NCBI GenBank assembly: GCA_951799405.1
Contig: OX637359.1
Location: 7,746,201-7,810,200, forward strand
DNA: 64,000 bases
Reading direction: 5' to 3'
Source of the DNA: Agapetus fuscipes
Taxonomy: Eukaryota > Arthropoda > Insecta > Trichoptera > Glossosomatidae
Shown here: positions 52,513 through 63,728 of the stretch, one piece after another
Numbering within the stretch: the stretch's first letter is position 1
Layout of the letters: the number at the start of each line of letters is the position of its first letter
Notes under the pieces: generated by a model
Database searches by the model: none
Seen by the model: the letters and a program-made list of their open reading frames with translations, nothing else
What the model was told of the DNA's origin: nothing
Translations under genes and position numbers: made by a program

Positions 52513-52943
52513 TATCGACAGTTAAAAGGCAGTAGGGCCATAAGCGACATTTTGGTCAAAAATGAGTTATGAATGCTTTCCTACTTGAAATTTTCTGCTC
52601 TTTCTAATGCGCTTACTCCCATAGATCTACGATGATTTTTGTGTTTATGCCTAAGCAAAGAACTGTGTTTTCGAAGTATGGTTTTGGTGTAACCGACAAG
52701 CTTTTGGCCTTTTTTGTCCTAAAGGCGCTTGTGACATAAAAAATTGTAAAACCACATTAATAGGAATGCCAATAAATGCCTTTATTTTTTTTTAATTTTA
52801 GAGCTGTTTTGATTTAAACCATATAATAAAAATTTAAAAAGTAATGCCATTATTCTCCAATCTCAAACTTTAAACTGCTCTCCTGAACAATTTAGTTGAT
52901 GTCGCTTATGCCCTACTGCCTTTTAACCGTCCGCGTCGATACG
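52513..52943. mobile_element. MITE-like element, ~40 bp inverted ends
   Basis: ATATCGACAGTTAAAAGGCA with GTAGGGCCATAAGCGACAT is mirrored by ATGTCGCTTATGCCCTACTG and CCTTTTAACCG. The 350 bp interior has no recognised coding content. Confidence 0.85.
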
Positions 52944-53014
52944 AATTGTTGATTTTTTTAAATGCACTAAGTAGGTACCATTGTGTACAACTGAAAAAAA
53001 ACCTTTGTAAACAA

Positions 53015-53527
53015 GACCGGTTCCTAGTCCAGTGGTAACACTTCGGACTCGTAAATGCTGTGGGTTCGAACCCCGTGGAGCACAAAAATCATAAAAACTT
53101 TACTAAAGACCGGCCACCAAAGGTCCATCCAGACTAACAGCAACTGGGTCTTGCTTGAGAATTGGCGCTATGTAGCGACGATGAATCTCGAAAAAAGTCC
53201 GGTAGATAGCTCAGTTGGTAGAGTGCTTGCATTCCATGCCGAAAGCAAGGGTTCGATCCCCACCGAAGGTGTCAGAAATGAGTTCCCTTTTCGGTGTTTA
53301 TTTCAAACTCAAAATAAATACCGGAAACTTTACTTAACCCTTACAAGAATTGAAAACCAGCCCCCACTGGCTAACTGTGAAACCCCCACTTCAACTGAAA
53401 TGGTTGGTGTGAGGCCGGCCCCGTTCCCTGTAAAAATAAATAGGTTCCAAATCGCCACATGCGACCCCTTCGGGGATAACGCAGGCAAGAAGTTACACTA
53501 TATGTGTAGCTTAGTTGCGTTTTTTTA
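53015..53527 (+). mobile_element. dimeric SINE A-B
   Basis: The head GACCGGTTCCTAGTCCAGTG and a shortened body A pass at ATGAATCTCGAAAAAAGTCC into the B head (GGTAGATAGCTCAGTTGG) and a full B body ending GTAGCTTAGTTGCG. This is the third copy with this junction. Confidence 0.85.
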
Positions 53528-53916
53528 TGCAGAATAAGAAAAAAACAGATTGTAAGAAATTTATTGATAAGAACAGGTTTTCCAATGTTTCATCGAAATG
53601 AATCATCGATTTTAAAATTTGTGCCGAGCCCATTCTATACATTACAATGTTGCCATTACAAAAAAACTTTTTCCAATCGCATGTCAAACATACGCAACGC
53701 ATGGCGACAGTTTCCTGATGTACATTGTGTGGAAGGAGCGGTAGACTCGACTGATGCCTTGAATGGCCGATCATTGAAGCAGGATGGTCTGTTGATCTGT
53801 AATATGAAGTCAGCCATCCGTGCCAAGCCCATGTATACACATCGTCCCCGCAGTGCTTGTTTGGCTTACCAACCATTTGATTCAAATATGAACTTTTAAC
53901 GACGTTGTCTTGAGAA
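53528..53916. other. unassigned, long overlapping frames
   Basis: Open frames exist on both strands, but neither gives a motif I recognise. CCCCGCAGTGCTTGTTTGGC at 53848 matches CCCCAGTGCTTGTTGGGC near 48511, so it is probably part of the longer parent of repeat Z. Confidence 0.4.
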
Positions 53917-54275
53917 TCACATTCAACACAATCTGAGCTAAGATAAAAACACAAAACACGATAACGTGAGGGCTGTTTTTATACTTCTTCTTGTAGATCT
54001 AAGATCTGTTTATTGTGGAATTCCCTCCTGTGATGCAGAACATCAGCTGTTCTTCCATATTTTGGGAGGGCGATTGGTATTTCCTGTGTCACAATTCGGG
54101 TTATCGTTATTTCGCTCATGCGGTCTACATGGTCCCTTCAAAACCGTATCCTCTTCCTGCTCCATCTGTTTTTATTATTTTTAAAATCAATTTCCAGCAT
54201 TCATAAGACGCATTGGTCCAGTACACATACAAACCTTGCTCATGTGAAATTACCTCTGATGGACATAAGACAAAC
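53917..54275 (+). repeat. dispersed repeat Z, copy 3, interrupted
   Basis: Z sequence to AACGTGAGGGCTG (about 53974) resumes at TTTCCAGCATTCATAAGACG (54190). The 215 bp between are unrelated (AAGATCTGTTTATTGTGGAA). Confidence 0.6.
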
Positions 54276-54468
54276 AAGCACCAAGTTATCATTAGGCACA
54301 TAACTGCAGCCAAGCCCATGTGAAAGCATTAGCAGTCCTGCACGATGTTGCATGGAGTCCGCACATTTAAATCGGGAAGGAATTGTGACATCACTTGGGT
54401 GGGTTGCTAGGCTCCTGTCATCACTTGCTAAGGATCTTCGTATTGAACTTTAGCACCAAGAAAGTATG

Positions 54469-54705
54469 ATCTACAATCTAAGTTGCAAAGATATTTCGCC
54501 ATATTAGGCTTATATTTAACACATGCACACAGGCAGACCCGTGTAAGAGTGTGCTTTCAATTAATGCTGTATGTGGACTTACAAAAAAAACCTCACATGG
54601 ACATAATTTTCTACTCCTGTCGCCCTCCACTGAAACCGGAGTGGCATTGGAAAAAGTTAACACAGTTTTTACAGCGTGGGGGTCAGCGTCATACCTACCT
54701 ATTAA
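54469..54705 (-). mobile_element. LINE 3' end repeat (family L), diverged
   Basis: AATCTAAGTTGCAAAGATAT, ACACAGGCAGACCCGTGTAA and ACTGAAACCGGAGTGGCATT. Confidence 0.75.
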
Positions 54706-54920
54706 ATAAAATATATACTGAGAAGAGACTAGGAGCTGATAGAAAATGTTACTTTATATTTTGTTGGGCAGATCGCGTGCCTAACTTTATTAACAAAATA
54801 CAAACATGGTAGTCTTTAATCTCTTCCAGTGAGTTCTCGACACACTAATACGAGTATTATAACATACAAAGTCACCGAAATGGGCGTGGTAGTGTGTGTT
54901 GAGACAGCTCGTATATATAT

Positions 54921-54992
54921 TAGGCTTATTTGTTTCAAATTATGATCAGAGAGCGCCGTTTTTGTGTGTGTCACCCTTCAAGAGCCCTCTTT
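54921..54992 (-). mobile_element. SINE A1 3' end fragment
   Basis: TTAGGCTTATTTGTTTCAAA, then GAGCGCCGTTTTTGTGTGTG and CTTCAAGAGCCCTC. Confidence 0.65.
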
Positions 54993-55165
54993 TCAGACTT
55001 TTTAAAATATATGTATCTTGAGTGCCCGCGAAATACGCACACATATTTGGAGTTCTTCACTCCGGGTGGCAGTTTGTTCCACTTAACCGGACCCGCAACA
55101 CGGAAGCACGGTCGCCGACATTTGTTCAGATCTGACGGTGAGGCTGAACCAAATTGATCGTACCA
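54993..55165 (-). pseudogene. CR1/L2-like LINE C-terminal fragment
   Basis: The minus strand reads CRRPCFRVAGPVKWNKLPPG then VKNSKYVCVFRGHSRYIYF. It resembles the R.F..AGP..WN.LP..V......F...L...LF ending of CR1/L2/jockey elements. Confidence 0.6.
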
Positions 55166-55570
55166 TCGCCCGCGGATCGGAGTGTCTGCCTCCTCACACC
55201 CACCCAACAGGCGAACTAATGCCAGTCAGATAAGGCAAACACAGATGACCACAAAGTTCAGCATATTTTACGAGCAAATATCAACTTTTAGATTACTATA
55301 TCGTCAAAAAACGACAAAAAAGTTTGTGGTTTCTCACGGCCAGGATGCTAGGGGCTAGGGCAAAGGCTAAATTCAAATTTGTCATTGGTTTCTAAGGACT
55401 CTAGTTACATAAGACATAACGTGTGACGTTTTCCCACCGAGAAAAAAACAAAATTTAAAACATCGAAACAAAAACGTTTTGGACTCGAAACATTTCTGAA
55501 TTTGGAACTTTTTTCTCTGCGAGCTAACGTCAGTTTTGTATGGGACTGACGTCCTTAGCATTTTTTTTTT

Positions 55571-55835
55571 AAATAGATTTGTGAAGAGGAATGCAATTCA
55601 CCAACCTATTCTGCCTGGCCAGAAAAAGGTATTAATATCATAAATTAATAATTCATTATTGTTAATTTTTAAGGAATTATTAATTAATAATTACCCAATA
55701 ACATATGCTGAACCAGGGTCAAAGTTATGGTCAAATGATCCCAGGCGGGGATCGAACCAACGTTATTCTATTTCGAATACGCTAGAACGACCAGCCCGCT
55801 TGGCCCCCTCGGCCATAGCACCGACAAAATATTTG
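55571..55835 (-). mobile_element. tRNA-like SINE C, copy 1
   Basis: On the minus strand a tRNA-like head with GGCCAAGCGGGCTGGTCGTT and GGTTCGATCCCCGCCTGG is followed by a body ending TTCTGGCCAGGCAGAATAGG, GAATTGCATTCCTCTTCAC. The same head-body order is seen at 60600-60900. Confidence 0.6.
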
Positions 55836-56227
55836 TTTGCCTTTTCCCTAGCAACCCGTCTAGAACTAATGTCAGACTTGTATTGCATTACGGTCCTTAG
55901 CAACTAGGTAATAACAAAATATTTGTTTATCTTGTCCCTAGGGCCTAGCATCTCGTCTACTTGACGTCACACTTTTATCTATTTTATGTTTATTTTATGC
56001 GGACCTCATCGTGTGCCCTAGTCATTCAAAATTTACAACGCTGCCAAAATTCAATTCATGGCTTTTGTCTTTAGGTGGCTTAGGATTTTTTATTGCGTTC
56101 ACTGAAAATCAAAGTAAGAAATGAGTTCCGTACATAAATTGCCGTAGACAAAATAATGAAGTCACTCGGCCGGGTTGTTAGGGAATAAGAATAAGAAAAA
56201 AATATCTTCTTATTGTTATTTTGTTGT

Positions 56228-56455
56228 TCTTTGACTTATAGGTTAGTATGAGGCTGACCAGCCATACCATAGAAATGATTCACATTGCCAATGTCAGCCA
56301 TTTTTCAGGGAAGGCTGGCAAAAATTGCAGGGTTTAAATTCATTTGAGGTTTGGGTTTTAATTTGTAAGTACACAAGCGCGAACGTACAAGTGTCTGTTT
56401 GTGGGCATGCACCTAATATAAATCTTAAATGTTAACATAGCATGCAAGTTAGATA
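56228..56455 (+). mobile_element. LINE 3' end repeat (family L)
   Basis: CTTTGACTTATAGGTTAGTA, TTTTCAGGGAAGGCTGGCAA and GTGGGCATGCACCTAATATA. Confidence 0.8.
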
Positions 56456-57026
56456 GTCCAACACAGTAGTATACTTATCTATGGTCCCACACTAGTGCCA
56501 CTATGGACCGAGAAAGAAAGTTCAACCCATTTTGGGTTTTTTTTTTTTTATAATCCAGGTGAACCAACTTCACAGCAGTTTAGGTGTTCGCTCATGCAAC
56601 ACAAAACACTGACAAATCGTCTCCACGCCAAAATGGCGTCGCTAATCTGTCAAACCGTCTACGTGACAGATCAATTATCAGTGACTTTAGTCGTGGTTAA
56701 CTCCGCACAACACGCTTTACAAATTATTTAGCTCAAATCGTGAAACTTGTAACATTTGCTGGCCCATGTGACGTTTATTAATTGCGTGCTAAAAGTCTCA
56801 TAACTACCATACAAGTAAAACATAAATCCTGTAGAGAGCCACGATGACAGTTGAGGGCGGGATGCTAGGGCCTACAAACTGATCAAAGCTAAGGGTATTA
56901 TTTTGTTTTTCTTTAACAAAATACTTCTCAAGCTTTCACAACTACCTAACGTCACGTTGAACTATCCAAAGCGACGTTTTCCAAAATGGCGACATTAGTT
57001 CTGATTTTCATCACGTCCAGTTTAAG

Positions 57027-57321
57027 CCTCATAGGGGCCGTCCATAAATTACGTCATCGATTTTTGCCGATTTTCGACCCCCCCCCCTTACAATCATCGT
57101 ATAGTCTTTATATAATGACGTCTCCCCCCTCTTGCTGTAATAATGGACGAGCTTAATAATTAATAATGTTATATATCTTACATAATATTTTGTATATTTT
57201 GTAGAAATTAGTATTTACAAGAACGACGTCACTTTTGGTACTTGTACGTCATTTGCCATCATCCGCAGACCAGACCCCCCCCCCCCTTAATTCGATGTAA
57301 TATATGGACGGCCCCATAGGT
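57027..57321. mobile_element. MITE-like element with GGGGCCGTCCATA ends
   Basis: ATAGGGGCCGTCCATAAATT is mirrored by AATATATGGACGGCCCCAT. C tracts sit just inside each end on the same strand (57078-57089; 57276-57287). Confidence 0.75.
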
Positions 57322-57344
57322 CTCAGGGTACTCATAAAGGGATT

Positions 57345-57580
57345 TCATATAGCGTGCGGATCCAATTCCATTTTACAGGAAAAGGGACCGGCCTTACGCC
57401 AACCACTTCAGTTACAGTGGAGGTCTCCCAGCCGCCGAGGGGGCTGGTAAGCCTTGCCAGTGTTTCGATTTGATGTTTGAAGTAAACACTGAAAAGGGGA
57501 TGGGATATATTTACTGACTCTCTTGGCGGAGATCGAACGCTAGCACTCAAGCATTCTACCCACTGATCGACCGAACTAAT
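57345..57580 (-). mobile_element. SINE B, 3'-truncated
   Basis: ACCGGCCTTACGCCAACCAC, CAGCCGCCGAGGGGGCTGG and ATTCTACCCACTGATCGACC are B in reverse, diverged. Confidence 0.75.
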
Positions 57581-57869
57581 GATGATGAATTACTTTAAAA
57601 AAGTCATACTTTTAATGAAGAAATAAAACATTTGAACAAGCATAAGTACCTAAATAATATATTACATGTCTCAATGCTTTTTGGTCCAGTTTACAGCGTT
57701 GTTTGTGACAGAATATACTACGCCTTTTCTGCTCCGTCACTGTTCAGTGATCTTCACCACAAAACCACAGGAAATCATCTGCGAAGCTGAGCTATATAGA
57801 TATGTAGATAAGTTACAAGGCTAGTGGTAGACGGTAGTATCTAAGATATTCATTTTTTAAGTACGTATA

Positions 57870-58122
57870 TCAATGGTTCACATTGCCAATGTCATTCCTA
57901 TTTCAGGGAAGAGCTGCAAGAGCGGAAGTGAATTATTTATTTTTTAAGCACCTGCACATGCGGTGTGAGTAAGCGCGGACTTAAACGTGCCTGCTAGTGG
58001 AAATACATTAAATATTAATCAAATATGGATCCAAAGGTGTAAATCTAAGTTTTTTTTAAAAGTAGATTAATATAAAAAAAAAACCACCATCACCAAATAA
58101 ATCATCCTAATATCATTATTAT
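57870..58122 (+). mobile_element. LINE L fragment and SINE A1 tail
   Basis: 57870-58030 holds GGTTCACATTGCCAATGTCA and AGTAAGCGCGGACTTAAACG (L). 58083-58122 holds CACCATCACCAAATAAATCA, the end of A1. Confidence 0.6.
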
Positions 58123-58555
58123 AAGTACAAGTATAGGACAAAAATATATAATCGAAGGTAGTATATTCAAGTTATCGTTTGGTTCGCCTTTCAGACCGGT
58201 CGGTCGTAAATAACGTTTACCTAGCGCTCGCATAGTTTACTCTCTACTACGCTGATAACGATTTTCGCAAACAGAAAGATAATCGCTGCTTAGAGAGTCA
58301 ACATATAAACCAAAACTTTAACTGTATTTTAAGGTCGTTAAATAATTAAAATCTGTAAAAAAATAGCTACGCCTCTAAGGATGCCTTGTTTCCAATTTAT
58401 TTATTTTTTAGATTTGTCAAGAGGAATGCAATTCCACAACCTATTTTGTTTGGCCAGAAACAGGTATTAACTAACAGTCTGCTAACTTTGATTGACCCAA
58501 CTACATAGCTCAGACTTCAGAGTTATATCCTATTCGCCGTATATTAATAATAATA

Positions 58556-58664
58556 ATATTAAGATGATTTATTTGGTGAGCGCTGTTTTTGTGTGTATCA
58601 CACCTCAAGAGCCGTCTGCGAGCTTGATCGTCCCTGTAGAAAGCGCCAATTCTCAAGCAAGACC
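58556..58664 (-). mobile_element. SINE A1 3' half
   Basis: TTAAGATGATTTATTTGGTG, CACACCTCAAGAGCCGTCTG and CAATTCTCAAGCAAGACCC. Confidence 0.8.
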
Positions 58665-58883
58665 CTTGAATTAGGCCGTAAATACGGCGGAGAATTTTTA
58701 AAGCTATGCGTGCAGAGATACCGTATTCTCAAGATAAGAAAAAATGTCGTTGAAAAATCAATGTGAAATAGAGAAACATGATATAATATATATACGTACA
58801 TAGGTATATCTGTTTGAAATATTTCGTCTTATCTCGAAACCAAACTGGCAAACGCAGTTAGTAAGTTGGCCCTTTTCTTCTTC

Positions 58884-59188
58884 TTGACTGGTCCGTAGTC
58901 TAGTGGTTAACACTTCTGACTTGTAATAGAAGGTTGTGGGTTCGAATTCCAGCGGAGCACAAAAAAATATACCATTTATATTTTTAAATAGGCTCATGGG
59001 TGAAAAATTCATGTACCAGTACCAAAGACCGGTCACCAAAGGTACATCCAGCCTTACAGCAACTGGGTCTTGCTTGAGAATTGGCGCTTTCTACAGCGAC
59101 GACCAAGCTCGCAGAGGGCTCTTGAGGTGGGATTCAAACAAAAACAGCGCTCACCAAATAAATCAGCCTAATATTATTATTATTACAT
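58884..59188 (+). mobile_element. SINE A, ATT-tailed (A1), complete
   Basis: GACTGGTCCGTAGTCTAGTG, TGTGGGTTCGAATTCCAGCG, body A, GACCAAGCTCGCAGAGGGCT and an ATT tail. Confidence 0.88.
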
Positions 59189-59224
59189 CGATACCATAAA
59201 GTTAAACTGAATAGGTGGCATGTG

Positions 59225-59405
59225 AAGCTAACATTAGTTTCTTAGATAAATGGACGTTTTTCCTGTTTTTTACGAGAGAAAGCACTAAAGAAGTGTGAAA
59301 ATCTTACAGCTTAGAAGTTTTCATGAACATTTCCTTATAATTACTTGTTCACTGTGAGAAGTTATAACAAAGAAAATGTTTTATCCACGATTTCTCAATA
59401 GTTAT
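59225..59405 (-). repeat. dispersed repeat X, copy 6
   Basis: TTTTTTACGAGAGAAAGCAC and TTATCCACGATTTCTCAATA, X in reverse. Confidence 0.6.
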
Positions 59406-59412
59406 TTATGCC

Positions 59413-59535
59413 ACTGCCAAGTAATGTTAGTCTTTTTAACACGAGTGCTAGTTTGTGCCATGAGGCGCAGCCGAATGGCACAATAGAAAGCACGAGTGTT
59501 ACAAAGACTAATTACGTGCAGTGGCATACAATACT
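59413..59535. repeat. inverted repeat
   Basis: GCCACTGCCAAGTAATGTTA with AACACGAGTGCT is mirrored by AGCACGAGTGTT and GACTAATTACGTGCAGTGGC. The right side (GTGGCATACAATAC) recurs at 12298. Confidence 0.75.
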
Positions 59536-59659
59536 TTTTCTACGACCATGAGAGAATTAACAAAATAGTGAATAATAGTCATTATAATGTACTCGTCCAT
59601 TTGAAGTAATTAAAACCTTACCTTTGTCAAAACGTGTGATTTATCATTCCCATCGATTA

Positions 59660-59880
59660 TCTAATCTAACCTAAGTTGTAAAAATAAATTATATTTAGGT
59701 TTCATATTGAATTCATGCCCACAAGCCGACACATATGTATAAGGTCGCGCTTTTACATCCTGCATATAAGCTTAAACATTCAAACCCAAAACTCAAATAA
59801 ACATATGCCCTGCAGTTGTATTGGCAGGTGAACCAAATTTGTACAGCATAGGTGATCAACCTCATACTCACCTATTAACC
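59660..59880 (-). mobile_element. LINE 3' end repeat (family L), diverged
   Basis: TCTAATCTAACCTAAGTTGT, CATGCCCACAAGCCGACACA and AGCATAGGTGATCAACCTCA. Confidence 0.7.
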
Positions 59881-60069
59881 AAGTAACTTTTTGAGTTTGT
59901 TTATTTTTTGCGGGGAAATTTTTTGTATTGTTTTCCTTTCAAGCCTTTTATTTTCCATTGAAAAAAGGAAAGCTTTATTTGGAGCAATCCGATAAATAAA
60001 TTCGATAAATTTTAGCACTATTAACAATTTTTATTTGACTCTACACATAAAATATACTTATTTATTTTC

Positions 60070-60190
60070 ATCTGAACAGGGCTGAAAGTCTCATCACCAC
60101 GGTAATTCCTACCTACCGAATATCACTAATATTGTATGAAGCCTAATCAGCTGATCGCTTGCGGCCATCTTGGATTGACAGGTCTTCATA
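60070..60190 (-). mobile_element. internal fragment of MITE family M2
   Basis: AAGTCTCATCACCACGGTAA and CTTGCGGCCATCTTGGATTG match the centre of 14783-15007 in reverse; the ends are missing. Confidence 0.65.
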
Positions 60191-60599
60191 CCCCCATACA
60201 AGGTTGACGTTTGAAATTAAAAAATGGTTCCAATTCTGACAATGCGCATGCGCACATGTTCATTTTAACACGGTTACCGGTTGCATAATGTAACATTATG
60301 CAACGGGTGTAGAAATGTATGGCATTGTGATTGCGTCAGCCGTTTTGTAATTAGTAAATTACCAAATGGGAGTAGAAAAATCAGCTAATCAGTACTATTC
60401 AGGTAGAATAAAACCATAAAAACCAAACCAAACCATAAAAAATATAATTAAAGAATAATATTTTTTTAAATAATCTTATCGAAATGGTTATTTAAAAGAG
60501 ACCTAATGTGAAACAAGCATGTGTAAAGACATCCTTTTGTGAATGTGTTGCTTGAGAATTGGTGTTTTTTATAGAGACTGTGAGGACGACCAATTTTCT

Positions 60600-60975
60600 T
60601 ATTTTTTGCTTTTGAGGAATGCTATTCACTAACATATTTTGCCTGGCCAGAAACTGGTATTATTTATATTATCAATTAATTATTCATTATTTAATATTTT
60701 AATGAATTATGAATTCATTATTACAATTAACAATTCATTATTTAATATTTTAATGAATTATTAATTAATAATTAACCAATGACATCTTTTGAACCAGGAT
60801 CAAAGTTGTTGTCGATAGGACACGGCGCAGGCGGGGTTCGAGCTTGCGATTGTTTCAACAACGCAAATTCGAATACGGACGCCTTATCCACGCGGCTAGA
60901 TCATACCAGCGAGCAAGGGCTCTTGAGGTGTGTATCACACGACAACAGCGATCACCAACTAAATCCTCCTAATAT
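60600..60975 (-). mobile_element. tRNA-like SINE C, copy 2, joined to an A1 end
   Basis: The body is TGCCTGGCCAGAAACTGGTA with ATTTAATATTTTAATGAATT repeats; the tRNA-like head (GGCGGGGTTCGAGCTTGCG; ACGCGGCTAGATCATACC) is in reverse. At 60905 it is followed by AAGGGCTCTTGAGGTGTGTA through ACTAAATCCTCCTAATATC, the A1 3' end in forward orientation. Confidence 0.6.
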
Positions 60976-61729
60976 CTGTAAGTATCTAAAAGTAGCGTTT
61001 AAACTAAGCGATAGCGTTTCACAAAAAATGTATGGGAACACTTTTTTCAGAGGCAAAATGCAGATTCACGTTTCGGTATTTTTGTGCATAGACTAAATAA
61101 TTTGAGAAGAAAAGCAAAAAAAACAATCAGCATCTTGCAAAATAAAAATCTCAAAAAACAACGAAATTTTCAACAAAAATCTCGTATTCAATGGACCAGA
61201 AATAGCAGATAATTATTTTCTTCGATTTGAAATCTGTATCCCAAGTAAAAACTAAGCCGCAGCGTTTTACCAAAATATGGATCAAAACTAAAACGCTCAT
61301 TAGAGGCGCTATTTTAAATTCCATACATTTATGGTAAACTCTGTGGTTTATTTTAAAACGTTCTAGTTTTATAATTGCGGTACAGCAGTCATTACGAATT
61401 TGAAATTTGAATCATCTGAAACAAATGAAAGAGCGTTCCTAATTTGAAATGAGAAATTCCCGAATATGGATGAGCGGTCGCTGTGGAAAGTGCAGCACTG
61501 TTCCAATGGACTCGGAACAAATTTGAATTTGGAACTTTTTTCTCAGCGAGATCAGTCTTGTATGGGACAACCGTCCTTCACAACCAATTAAAAAATATTT
61601 ATTTTCCTTTTTCCTTTGCAAACTGGCCGTGTGACGACACAATTTTGTCAATGTCGATTTACGTATGAACCTTATTCCATACAATGGTAACAAAATAAAA
61701 CGTATCCATTAATAACTTTTATGTGATAT
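60976..61729. other. unassigned DNA with repeat Y
   Basis: 61495-61690 matches Y (AATGGACTCGGAACAAATTT, GTGACGACACAATTTTGTC). Around 61020 and 61290 are short inverted words ending in TGTATGG/CCATACATTT, also seen at 34014. There is no exon. Confidence 0.5.
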
Positions 61730-61924
61730 TGTTTTAACGCAGATAATATACATAATTTCGCGCTTACACATGCCGCATGTGGACCTACAATATAAAAAAC
61801 CCAATCTCAAATGAACATAACCCCTGCAACTCTTACCGACCTTCCCTGAAGCAGGGGTGACATTGGCAAAGTGAACCATTTTTTACAGTATGGGTGGTCA
61901 GTCGCATACCAACCTATCAGTCAA
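61730..61924 (-). mobile_element. LINE 3' end repeat (family L), tail missing
   Basis: CGCGCTTACACATGCCGCAT, AAGCAGGGGTGACATTGGCA and CCAACCTATCAGTCAA. Confidence 0.8.
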
Positions 61925-62087
61925 CACAAAACACAAAACAAAACACAAAAATTACTTTTTTGGAAAGATGCTCCGAGGGTGACTTCATCGTTTACAGAAA
62001 ATTATAAGATATGCTAGAAAAAATCTCTTCGATGTTGGTATTACTGACTAAAATGCCATCTGTGCGCGGAAATAGTGGGCATGCATT

Positions 62088-62235
62088 TTAATGGATTCAG
62101 AAAAGAAAGATTAAGATTTTATTTTCGGCGGGCCAACGTCACACTTGTATCGGACTAAACAATATGTGCCTATTCTCTAGTAACCCTGCCAACAACACAA
62201 CTTTGTCTATGCCAATTCATGTGCGAACTTCATTG
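62088..62235 (+). repeat. dispersed repeat Y
   Basis: TTAATGGATTCAGAAAAGAA, TTTTCGGCGGGCCAACGTCA and AACACAACTTTGTCTATGCC. Confidence 0.55.
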
Positions 62236-62392
62236 TTTTGGTCGGTGAATTTGTCAATTTTAAGAGATATGAGGCATTACTATAATTTATAAAGCTTTGT
62301 AGAATACCTAGGTATGTAATTATTGGGTATGAAGACACAAGATAGAGAAAGCAAGATTTTTTATTTTTTATTTCACTTGATTATTAACGGAG

Positions 62393-62628
62393 CTATTCTT
62401 GGACATTTTAGTCGTCCGTTGAGCCCACGCTTTGACAAACAAATGATGCATTTGTATGAAGACCTGTCAATCCAGGATGGCCGCAAGTGAACAGCTGATT
62501 AGTCTTCATACAAATATTACAAAAATTCGGTAGGTAAGAATGACCGTGGTGAGACTTTCAACCCAGGCATCATTAGTTTGTCAAAGCGTGGACTCAACCG
62601 ACGACTAAAATGTCTAAGAATAACCCCG
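62393..62628. mobile_element. MITE-like element, family M2, copy 2
   Basis: GAGCTATTCTTGGACATTTT and the mirrored AAAATGTCTAAGAATAACCC; the centre has CAGGATGGCCGCAAGTGAAC. Confidence 0.85.
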
Positions 62629-62741
62629 TAGGTAAGTATTCTGTTGTGATTGACAGGTCCGGGTGACAGATGTGACTCATGGAATGCTTCAATGCTGTAA
62701 GCTAATTTCGGCACCACGTATCATATCGATACCTTGAAGGG

Positions 62742-62996
62742 TCCTTGACTTATAGGTTGGTATGCGGCTGACCACCCATGCTGTAAAAATGGTTCACTTT
62801 GCCAATGTCACCCCTATTTCAGGGAAGGACGGCAAGAGTTGCAGGGTGTATGTCGATTTGAGATTTGGTTTTTATGTTGTAGGTTCACATGAGGCATGTG
62901 CAAGCGCGAACTCGTACGTGTCTGGTTGTGAGAATGCATGTAATGTGAATCTCCAATGTAACATATCTTTGCAACTTAGATTAGATTAGATTAGAA
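62742..62996 (+). mobile_element. LINE 3' end repeat (family L)
   Basis: TCCTTGACTTATAGGTTGGT to CAACTTAGATTAGATTAGAT. It is close in sequence to the reverse copy at 40172-40434. Confidence 0.88.
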
Positions 62997-63034
62997 AACA
63001 CCGCTTAAAAGTGACATATTAAGCTAACGTGGGT

Positions 63035-63150
63035 GCTCAGATAAATGCACCTACTTCTATGTTCATCAGTATTTTCTTATAATTGGTTCACTTACCATGA
63101 GAGAGACTCTGAATAAAATGTTTTACCCATGCTTTTCAAATCAGTGAATT
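63035..63150 (-). repeat. dispersed repeat X, copy 7, partial
   Basis: GTGCTCAGATAAATGCACCT and GAATAAAATGTTTTACCCAT, X in reverse. Confidence 0.55.
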
Positions 63151-63157
63151 AGCACTT

Positions 63158-63728
63158 TTCCTTGACTTATAGGCTGGTATGAGGCTGCCCACCCTACTGT
63201 AAAAAAATGGTTCACTTTGACAATGTTTTTTAAGCGCCCTTGGGGTGGCTAATGCCACTAAACGGCGCTGTATATTGGCCAATTATTGCTCCTTGACTGA
63301 TAGGTTGGTATGAGGCTGACCACCCGTGCTGTAAAAATCGGTTCACTTTTGCCAATGCCACCCCCGTTCAGGGAACGGCAGCAGGAGTTGCAAGGTTTAT
63401 GTCCATGTGAGGTTTTCTTTATTTGCGTGCACACATGCAGAATGTGTAGGCGCGAACCTACATGTGCCTGTCTGTAGGCATGCATTTAATATGAGCCTTA
63501 AATGTTAACATATCTTTGAAGCTTAGATTATAGATTATTATTATTATTAATGTCACCCCTGTTTCAGAGAAGGTCGGCAAGAGTTGCAGGGCTTATGTTC
63601 ATTTGAGGTTTGGATATTAATTTTTAGGCAGAATTTGTAATTAGGGTACACGTGCCTGTTTGTGGGCTTGCATTTAATATGAGTTTTAAATGTTTTATTA
63701 TATCTTTGCAACTATAATTAAAGATTAT
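63158..63728 (+). mobile_element. three clustered LINE 3' end repeats (family L)
   Basis: Starts at 63158 (TTCCTTGACTTATAGGCTGG, cut at 63228) and 63290 (CTCCTTGACTGATAGGTTGG to ATTATAGATTA), plus an internal start at 63550 (GTCACCCCTGTTTCAGAGAA). Between the first two lies AGCGCCCTTGGGGTGGCTAA ... ACGGCGCTG, also found at 51302-51342. Confidence 0.8.

Noticed and set aside
53511..53954. Overlapping frames of 147 and 111 codons
   Set aside because: No motif, no splice sites, overlapping on opposite strands, and partly shared with dispersed repeat Z.
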